Assembly: GCA_045123185.1 (NCBI GenBank)
Contig: JBGVIL010000189.1
Span: forward strand, 1 to 64,000
Length of the DNA: 64,000 nucleotides
Source: UBA1231 sp045123185
GTDB taxonomy: Bacteria; Bacillota_I; Bacilli_A; ML615J-28; CAG-313
Direction of reading: 5' to 3'
Shown here: piece after piece, positions 58,644 to 64,000 of the stretch
Layout: each line of letters starts with the position of its first letter
Position numbering within the stretch: the stretch's first letter is position 1
Translations under genes and position numbers: made by a program
Notes under the pieces: model-generated
Told to the model about the DNA's origin: nothing
Database searches by the model: none
What the model saw: only the letters and a program-made list of their open reading frames with translations

Positions 58644-59068
58644 TGAAAAATAATATGAAAGTGTCATTTAGTGCACAAAACTGTAATGTTATATTTGCAA
58701 GAACTGTTGCGATGGGATTTTTAGTTAATTTAAAAATTGGAGTTAATGTTTTAAATGAAATTAAAACTGCAATCTCAGAAGCAGTCACAAACGCTATTGT
58801 TCATGGTTATGGAAATAACGCAACTAAAGAAGTCGAAATGGAAATGAGTTATGATAATGAAACAATTAAAATAATTGTCAAAGATTATGGAGTAGGAATA
58901 CCAGATATCGAAAAAGCCAAAGAACCATTATTTACAACTAAAGAAACAGAAGACAGAGCAGGACTTGGATTTACAATTATGGAAGTCTTCATGGATTCAT
59001 TAAAAGTAACATCAGTAGTTGGTAAAGAAACAAAGGTGGAAATGATTAAAAAATATCATGAAAGTTAA
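58643..59068 (+). CDS. spoIIAB: Anti-sigma F factor / serine kinase SpoIIAB
   Basis: A 141-residue GHKL-type protein kinase that holds SigF inactive and phosphorylates SpoIIAA. The N-box is ISEAVTNAIVHGYG near residue 45 (Glu and Asn for catalysis and Mg), the G1 box is KDYGVGIPD near 86, and the ATP lid/G2 region is ETEDRAGLGFTIME near 102. The residues and length agree with B. subtilis SpoIIAB (146). GGAGG lies upstream in the end of spoIIAA. sigF starts 11 bases before its stop, so partner proteins are made together. Confidence 0.95.
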   Translation: MKNNMKVSFSAQNCNVIFARTVAMGFLVNLKIGVNVLNEIKTAISEAVTNAIVHGYGNNATKEVEMEMSYDNETIKIIVKDYGVGIPDIEKAKEPLFTTKETEDRAGLGFTIMEVFMDSLKVTSVVGKETKVEMIKKYHES

Positions 59069-59654
59069 TACTGAGTCTTCTGAATATATTGTTAATAAAT
59101 ACAAAAACCTTGTATACAAACTAGCTAAAAGACTAAATTATGGTAATGCATTATATGAAGACTTAGTTCAAGCAGGATTTATGGGATTAATTTATGCAAG
59201 TAATAAATTTGACTTTACTAAAAATACTAATTTCATTAGTTTTGCATCTATTTATATAGTAAGTGAAATGAAAAAAGAAAATTCTAAATTATCAATCTTC
59301 AAAACAAGTGATCATATATTAAAACTCAAGTCTAAAATAAATAAATGTGATGGAATGACCTTAAATGAAATTGCAGAACGTGTAAATACATCAATTGAAA
59401 ATGTAATGTTAGTTCAAAGTTTAAACCAAGAACGTATATCATTTAATGATATTGAAGATACTATTCCGTCACCTAAACTTAATTTTCTAGAAATTAGTTT
59501 AACTAAAGAAGAATATGAAATTTATAAGTTAAGAGTAATCAATAAATATAGTCAAAAAGAAATTAGCAAAATCTTAAATATGAGCCAACCAAGTGTTTCT
59601 AGGAGATTAAAAGAATTAAAAAACAAAATAAGTGAAGAAGAGTTGTATAAATAA
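59058..59654 (+). CDS. sigF: Forespore sigma factor SigF, short form
   Basis: The sigma factor controlled by SpoIIAA/SpoIIAB, with 198 residues against about 255 in B. subtilis. Region 2 begins at about residue 14 (KNLVYKLAKRL), with YEDLVQAGFMGLIYASNKFDF (core LVQAGFMGL) and the 2.3/2.4 part FISFASIYIVSEMKKE near 55-70. Region 3 is TLNEIAERVNTS near 97. Region 4.2 is a helix-turn-helix, YSQKEISKILNMSQPSVSRRL near 166-186. The N-terminus lacks about 30 residues and the rest is compacted. Identity as SigF rests on gene order as much as sequence; SigG is less likely, since it is not encoded with spoIIA. Confidence 0.88.
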   Translation: MKVNTESSEYIVNKYKNLVYKLAKRLNYGNALYEDLVQAGFMGLIYASNKFDFTKNTNFISFASIYIVSEMKKENSKLSIFKTSDHILKLKSKINKCDGMTLNEIAERVNTSIENVMLVQSLNQERISFNDIEDTIPSPKLNFLEISLTKEEYEIYKLRVINKYSQKEISKILNMSQPSVSRRLKELKNKISEEELYK

Positions 59655-59689
59655 ATTTATTATTCAAAAAATATACTGAGGTGATATTA

Positions 59690-60148
59690 TTGAATAATGA
59701 AAAAGAAAAGAAAATCTTTAAAACAATCTTAGATGAAAATCCAGTAAAAAGACCAGTTATTAAAAATAGTATTAAAGCTTTTATATTTGGTGGTATAATT
59801 TGTATGATTGGGGAAATTATTAGAACTATACTAATTAATAAAGTATTAATGGATGAAAAAACAGCAAATACCATTATGTTGATTATCATTATTGTAGTTT
59901 CTGCGTTCTTAACAGGATTTGGAATATATGATAAGATCGGCCAAAATGCCGGTGCTGGTTCGATTATTCCAATTAGTGGTTTTGCTAATAGTTTAACATC
60001 ATCTGCAATTGAGAGTAAAAGTGAAGGATTTGTTTTAGGAGTATTAACAAATATGTTTAAACTAGCTGGTGCTATTATTGTTGCAGGAATTGCCAATAGT
60101 TTTTTAGTATCCACAATAGTATATTTATTTAGGTTATTGTATGCGTAA
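59690..60148 (+). CDS. spoVAC: Spore membrane channel protein SpoVAC
   Basis: A membrane protein of 152 residues in the SpoVA system that loads Ca-dipicolinic acid into spores and releases it at germination; SpoVAC acts as a mechanosensitive channel in B. subtilis. The conserved block GFGIYDKIGQNAGAGSIIPISGFANS runs about residues 83-107, with helices on both sides. I chose the TTG at 59690 because GAGGTGA lies 5 bases upstream; the GTG at 59681 is inside that site. It follows sigF after 35 bases and overlaps spoVAD by 8 bases. Confidence 0.93.
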   Translation: MNNEKEKKIFKTILDENPVKRPVIKNSIKAFIFGGIICMIGEIIRTILINKVLMDEKTANTIMLIIIIVVSAFLTGFGIYDKIGQNAGAGSIIPISGFANSLTSSAIESKSEGFVLGVLTNMFKLAGAIIVAGIANSFLVSTIVYLFRLLYA

Positions 60149-61148
60149 AGTTGGAAATAGTAGTATACTTTTTGATTCTGTTTACTTAAATGAAACTGCA
60201 ACAATTGTTGGACCTAAAGAATATATGGGTCCATTAAGATATTATTATGATCACTTTTATAATAATTTAGACTGTAATGAAGATTCATGGGAAAAAGCCG
60301 AAATGCGCTTGCAAAATGATGCAATTAATAAAGTAATGGAAAAATTACAAATTAAAGAAAAAGGTATTTCAGTGATTTTTTCTGGTGATTTAAATAATCA
60401 AATAGCTGTTAGTAGCTATGTTATGCGTGACTTTGACATTTGTCATGTCGGAATGTATGGTGCTTGTTCAACATCAGTTCTTAGTTTAATAAATGGAAGT
60501 GTTTACGTAGATGCAGGGTTTAATGGCTATATTGGATGTTTAACTAGTTCACATAATGCAACTAGTGAAAGACAATTCCGCTATCCAACTGAATATGGTG
60601 GACAAAAACCAGATTCATTAACTTCAACAACTACAGGTGCAGGAATTGGTTTAATTTCTAGCAAGAAAAGTAAAGTTAAAATAGTCTCAGCAACGATTGG
60701 TAAAGTTACTGATGTTGATTTAAAAGATCCTCTTGATTTAGGAAGAACTATGGCTCCTGCTGCAGCATTTACTTTAAAAGACCATTTAAATGACTTGAAT
60801 ATTGAACCTGATTATTATGATTTAATATTAACTGGTGATTTATCGAAATACGGAAGTCAAGTATTTATAAAGGGATTAAAAGAATTAAATATTAACTTAA
60901 ATAATTATAATGATTGTGGTTTGTTAGTTTATGATATTAATAATCAAGATGTCTTTGCTGGTGGAAGCGGATGTGCATGTTGTGCTATCGTAATGTATAG
61001 CTATGTTTATAAGAAACTCTTGAATAATGAATTAAAAAGAGTTTTAATAATTGCAACCGGAGCATTAATGAATCCAACTATGACTTCGCAAAAAGAAACA
61101 ATACCTAGTATTGCCCATGCAATTGCATTAGAAAGAGTGGATGTATGA
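60141..61148 (+). CDS. spoVAD: Spore dipicolinate-binding protein SpoVAD
   Basis: A 335-residue thiolase-fold protein that binds Ca-dipicolinic acid at the inner spore membrane. Family features are the KEYMGPLRYYYDH start near residue 25, the GACSTSVL block with the ancestral thiolase Cys near 112, SSHNATSERQFRYP near 137 and GSGCACCAIVMYSYV near 275. The length matches B. subtilis SpoVAD (338). It ends with ATGA, where the TGA stop overlaps the spoVAE start, one of only two TGA stops in the window. An in-frame TAG follows one codon later. Confidence 0.94.
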   Translation: MRKVGNSSILFDSVYLNETATIVGPKEYMGPLRYYYDHFYNNLDCNEDSWEKAEMRLQNDAINKVMEKLQIKEKGISVIFSGDLNNQIAVSSYVMRDFDICHVGMYGACSTSVLSLINGSVYVDAGFNGYIGCLTSSHNATSERQFRYPTEYGGQKPDSLTSTTTGAGIGLISSKKSKVKIVSATIGKVTDVDLKDPLDLGRTMAPAAAFTLKDHLNDLNIEPDYYDLILTGDLSKYGSQVFIKGLKELNINLNNYNDCGLLVYDINNQDVFAGGSGCACCAIVMYSYVYKKLLNNELKRVLIIATGALMNPTMTSQKETIPSIAHAIALERVDV

Positions 61149-61489
61149 ATTTAGTTTTTGCATTTTTAGTAGGTGGATTGATTTGTTTAATTGGTCAGTT
61201 ATTACTTGATGTTTTAAAACTATTACCTGTTCATGTCACGACATTATTTGTTTTAACTGGAGCTATTTTAGAACCTACGGGATTATATGATAAATTAATT
61301 GATTTTGCAGGTGCTGGAGCATTACTTCCAATTAGTAGTTTTGGTCATTCTATGACCCATTCTGCACTTGAAAATACAAACAATTATTTACAAATACTAG
61401 AAGGCATTCTTAGTAGTACAAGTAGTGGAATTGTTGTAGCAGTTGTTGTTGCACTTATTTGTAGTATACTTTTTAAACCAAAGGGATAA
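61145..61489 (+). CDS. spoVAE: Spore membrane protein SpoVAE (AEb type)
   Basis: A 114-residue membrane protein with three to four helices, the SpoVAEb form. The block LEPTGLYDKLIDFAGAGALLPISSFGHSM (residues about 41-69, core GLYDKLIDFAGAGA) parallels the GIYDKIGQNAGAGS block of SpoVAC, showing their common origin. It overlaps spoVAD by the ATGA sequence and is followed by spoVAF. Genes for SpoVAA, SpoVAB and SpoVAEa, present in Bacillus, are absent here, as in Clostridium-type operons. Confidence 0.93.
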   Translation: MNLVFAFLVGGLICLIGQLLLDVLKLLPVHVTTLFVLTGAILEPTGLYDKLIDFAGAGALLPISSFGHSMTHSALENTNNYLQILEGILSSTSSGIVVAVVVALICSILFKPKG

Positions 61490-61490
61490 T

Positions 61491-62918
61491 ATGAAGTTAA
61501 CAAAAGATTTAAACTATAATGAAGAACAATTTGATCAATTATTAGGAATCAAAAATGTTTTTGATATTGGTAAAAAAGAATTAACTATTTGTGGCATGCG
61601 TAATTTACTCTATTCTGCAACATTCTTAGTAAATGCAGAAGAAGTAACTCAAATTTTACTTAATTTCTTTCAAACAAATTATAAGTATGATGATGAGACT
61701 TATTTTAACTATATTTATCAAAATTTATCATGTATTAATGTTTCAGTAAGTAGTAATTTTGATGAACTAGTTAATTCAATATTTAATGGGTTAGTGGTAT
61801 TCTTAATCAATAATTCCGATAAAGCAATTATTATTGATCTTCGTAAATATCCTCAAAGAGGATTAAGTGAACCAGATATGGAAAAAGTAGTCAGAGGTAG
61901 TAAAGAAGGTTTCTGTGAAAATATTGCTGTTAATATCGGGTTGATTAGAAGAAGAATTAAAACTAATGATTTAGTTATTCAAAAAAGAGAAATTGGTACT
62001 TATAGTAAAACATTAGTTAGTATTATTTATTTAAAAGAAAAAGTTAACCAAAAAGCATTAAACGAATGCATTAAAAGAATTGATCAAATAAATGTTCAAG
62101 AATTAACGATGACTGATAAAGCACTAGAAGAATTATTAACAACAAGACCTTTTTCAATATATCCAATGGTTAGATATACTGAAAGACCAGACACATTAGT
62201 TGCACATTTATATCAAGGACAATTTGCTATTTTAGTTGATACATCACCTTCAGTAATGTTAGGGCCAACAACGTTTTTTGATCATTTACAAGCACCTGAA
62301 GAATATCGTCAAACTCCTTTATCGGGAACATATTTAAAGCTTTTACGAATGATCGGAATCTTTGTATCTTTTTTACTAGTACCACTTTGGCTATGTTTTG
62401 TTAATCAATTAGATTTAAATATACCCATTCTTAGTCAAGTACTAACACTTGAGTTTTCTAAAACTAATATTTTATTTCAAGTGTTAATGGCAGAAATTAC
62501 AATTGAGATGGTTCGAATGGCCTCAATTCATACACCAAATTCACTTTCTCAATCGATGGGTTTAATAGTCGGTATAATTTTGGGTGGAATTGCTGTTAAT
62601 CTTGGAATTGTTAGTGAAACCATCGTGCTATTAGGTGCATTATCCGCAATTGGAACTTATATTACTCCAAGTTATGAATTAGCACTGGCCAATAAGATAG
62701 TTAAGTTAGTATTAATTATTATAAGTTATTTCTTTGGGTTAACCGGATTAATTATTAGTTTAATTGGCTATATTATTTATCTTGCTACTTTAAAAAGCTT
62801 TTCAATGCCTTATTTTAGTCCTTTAATTCCCTTTCATTTTAAAAAACTTATTAAAGAATTAATTAGGTTACCTTATCGAAGTGAAAAAAAACTAAATCAA
62901 AAAGAAAATGGCAATTAA
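61491..62918 (+). CDS. spoVAF: Spore germination-type membrane protein SpoVAF
   Basis: A 475-residue GerA-family protein. The N-terminal soluble half (about 1-270) contains the family phrase DLRKYPQRGLSEPDMEKVVRGSKEGFCEN (core about 120-149, EPDMEKVVRGSKEGF) and IGTYSKTLVSIIYL. The C-terminal half has about five membrane helices, including the Pro-containing HTPNSLSQSMGLIVG near 348. SpoVAF associates with germinant receptors and speeds germination in B. subtilis (family knowledge). I chose the ATG at 61491 after AAAGGGATA; the longer frame starts inside spoVAE. It closes the sporulation cluster at a terminator. A GerA-type germinant receptor subunit is the alternative, but context favours SpoVAF. 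Confidence 0.9.
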   Translation: MKLTKDLNYNEEQFDQLLGIKNVFDIGKKELTICGMRNLLYSATFLVNAEEVTQILLNFFQTNYKYDDETYFNYIYQNLSCINVSVSSNFDELVNSIFNGLVVFLINNSDKAIIIDLRKYPQRGLSEPDMEKVVRGSKEGFCENIAVNIGLIRRRIKTNDLVIQKREIGTYSKTLVSIIYLKEKVNQKALNECIKRIDQINVQELTMTDKALEELLTTRPFSIYPMVRYTERPDTLVAHLYQGQFAILVDTSPSVMLGPTTFFDHLQAPEEYRQTPLSGTYLKLLRMIGIFVSFLLVPLWLCFVNQLDLNIPILSQVLTLEFSKTNILFQVLMAEITIEMVRMASIHTPNSLSQSMGLIVGIILGGIAVNLGIVSETIVLLGALSAIGTYITPSYELALANKIVKLVLIIISYFFGLTGLIISLIGYIIYLATLKSFSMPYFSPLIPFHFKKLIKELIRLPYRSEKKLNQKENGN

Positions 62919-62938
62919 TTTGATTGCCAAATTTTCAT
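62909..62938 (+). terminator. Terminator of the spoIIA-spoVA cluster
   Basis: TGGCAAT (62909-62915) and ATTGCCA (62923-62929) form a short stem with an AT-rich tail. It overlaps the end of spoVAF and the -35 box of the next gene. Confidence 0.65.
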
Positions 62939-62952
62939 TTTTTTGATACAAT
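62924..62952 (+). promoter_or_regulatory. Possible promoter for the ribonuclease J gene
   Basis: TTGCCA (62924-62929) and TACAAT (62947-62952) are 17 bases apart. The -35 box lies inside the terminator hairpin of the previous operon. Confidence 0.5.
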
Positions 62953-62983
62953 AGTAATAACTAAAATTATAAGGAAATAGAAA

Positions 62984-64000
62984 ATGAGTAAAATAAAAAT
63001 TGAAGCATTAGGTGGTATGCAAGAAAACGGCAAAAACTTATATGTTGTTGAAATCGATGAACAAATCTTTATTCTTGATGCTGGCCTAATATATCCAGAA
63101 ATAGACTTATACGGAATTGATGCGGCAATTCCTAATATTGATTATCTAATCGAAAACAAAAACCGTATTGTTGGAATATTTGTCTCTCATGGTCATGAAG
63201 ATCATATTGGCGCTATCCCTTATCTTTTAAAATCAATTAACGTTAAAGTATTTGGTACCCATTTTACAATTAGTTTAATTGAAGAACTTTTAACTCTTAA
63301 TGACATGGATGTTAAAAAGTATCGTTTGTATCGAATTAATGACACAAAAGAGTTAACATTTGGTAATGTTAGTGTTGTCTTTTATAATGTCAACCATTCA
63401 ATTCCTGAATCAGCAGGTATTGTTCTTTATACTGAAGATGGTGCGATTGTTTATGCACAAGACTTTAATTTTGCTAAAAGTTTAAACAAAAAATATAAGA
63501 TTTCGTATAATCGTTTATTAGAACTTAATAGTAAAAATGTTCTTGCAGTTATGAGTGAAAGTATTGGGATTACAGATACGATTCGTGTAAGTAATGATTT
63601 AGTATTTGATAATGAACTTCATAATGTTTTATATCAAGCACAAGGTAATATCTTTGTGGTTGGTTATTCAACAGATCTAAGTCGTCTACAAAAAGTTGTG
63701 ACTTTAGCAGCTAATTTTGGTAAGAAAATTGCGATAATTGGTCGAAAAGGTGAACAAATAGTTAATATGGCTGTTAAGACTAATTACTTAGAAATTCCAA
63801 AAAAACAATTTGTTAAACTTGGCGAATGTGAAGAAGAAAACTTAGTTGTTTTAATTGTTGGAACTAATACTGAGCCATATTATTTAGTAGAACGTATTCT
63901 AGAAGGAAAACATAAGACAATATCATTTAAAGAAAATGATCTTATTGTTGGATTATCTGATCCTGTTACTGCAACTAAAAAGTATGTTTTACATGTTTTA
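62984..64000 (+). CDS. rnj: Ribonuclease J, N-terminal part
   Basis: The window ends after 339 codons with the frame still open; full RNase J has about 555 residues. This metallo-beta-lactamase/beta-CASP enzyme combines 5'-to-3' exo- and endonuclease action in mRNA decay and rRNA processing. The start IEALGGMQENGKNLYVVE and the zinc site SHGHEDHIGAIPYLL (HxHxDH) near residue 67 are typical. The region about 120-145 (NHSIPESAGI) holds the next metal His. In the part seen, the beta-CASP domain has some departures from the usual RNase J1 blocks, with an Asp in YAQDFNF where GD(F/Y)K(F/I)D is common. AAGGAAAT precedes the ATG. Confidence 0.9.
   Translation, partial: MSKIKIEALGGMQENGKNLYVVEIDEQIFILDAGLIYPEIDLYGIDAAIPNIDYLIENKNRIVGIFVSHGHEDHIGAIPYLLKSINVKVFGTHFTISLIEELLTLNDMDVKKYRLYRINDTKELTFGNVSVVFYNVNHSIPESAGIVLYTEDGAIVYAQDFNFAKSLNKKYKISYNRLLELNSKNVLAVMSESIGITDTIRVSNDLVFDNELHNVLYQAQGNIFVVGYSTDLSRLQKVVTLAANFGKKIAIIGRKGEQIVNMAVKTNYLEIPKKQFVKLGECEEENLVVLIVGTNTEPYYLVERILEGKHKTISFKENDLIVGLSDPVTATKKYVLHVL

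Noticed and set aside
1..64000. TGA as a Trp codon (Mycoplasma code)
   Set aside because: All major genes are full length without in-frame TGA, and every Trp seen is TGG. The two TGA codons at gene ends behave as stops, though each is followed closely by another stop.
1..64000. CRISPR arrays, transposases, phage genes, rRNA or tRNA genes
   Set aside because: Gaps between genes are short and hold promoters and hairpins. No regular repeat-spacer pattern, cloverleaf or IS-type inverted repeat with a transposase was found.

Overview
The window is a very AT-rich chromosomal segment of a low-GC Gram-positive bacterium. Its genes are closely packed, with near-consensus TTGACA/TATAAT promoters, strong AGGAGG-type ribosome binding sites and many short hairpin-plus-T-tract terminators. 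All Trp codons in the readable genes are TGG and no gene is broken by TGA, so the standard code fits. Yet only 2 of 58 gene ends use TGA. Peptidoglycan genes (uppS, lysA, dacF) and a sporulation cluster (dacF, spoIIAA, spoIIAB, sigF, spoVAC, spoVAD, spoVAE, spoVAF, plus a spoIIQ-like gene) show a cell-walled, endospore-related Bacillota. The low GC, rare TGA and enlarged Opp transporter suggest a Bacilli lineage on the Erysipelotrichia/Mollicutes side; that placement is inference.

Layout. 1-3.4 kb: tail of an SLC13/ArsB-type transporter, then the potassium uptake pair trkA-trkH. 3.5-12 kb: fermentation block with a FucO-type alcohol dehydrogenase, bifunctional adhE and a small phosphotransferase, then a cre-marked malate/lactate operon (Ldh_2-family dehydrogenase, malic enzyme, LarA-type nickel racemase). 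12-15.7 kb: tldD-tldE and a YwaF-like membrane protein. 15.8-25.1 kb: an oligopeptide transporter (oppABCDF) in which OppA, OppC, OppD and OppF all carry large extra segments, and OppA has three HxH/CxCG modules behind its lipid anchor. 25.2-30.7 kb: lysA, a copper export pair (copA-copZ, minus strand), a VTT-domain protein and a glycerophosphodiesterase. 30.8-37 kb: the uppS-cdsA-dxr-rseP envelope/isoprenoid operon, a SpoIIQ-like protein and an unknown lipoprotein. 37-40 kb: a lysine riboswitch with its terminator in front of a three-gene amino-acid ABC importer. 40-51.9 kb: an unknown lipoprotein, bipA/typA, a TIM-barrel enzyme, udk, a membrane protein with two RCK_C-like domains, a serine hydrolase, a secreted nuclease lipoprotein, a Nudix hydrolase, a class I amidotransferase and a P-type ATPase. 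52-56.9 kb: a NitT/TauT-type ABC importer, a small kinase, a lipid kinase and ung. 57-62.9 kb: the sporulation cluster. 63-64 kb: the start of ribonuclease J, cut by the window end.

How the parts fit together. The cell looks like a fermenter making ethanol and handling lactate/malate, with catabolite control (two cre-like sites) on both the malate operon and peptide uptake. Peptide import is a major investment. Lysine import is controlled by a lysine riboswitch, while lysA, the last enzyme of lysine synthesis, has an ordinary promoter with no riboswitch. The spore cluster keeps the B. subtilis order dacF-spoIIA-sigF-spoVA in shortened form. No rRNA, tRNA, CRISPR array, transposase or phage gene was seen.
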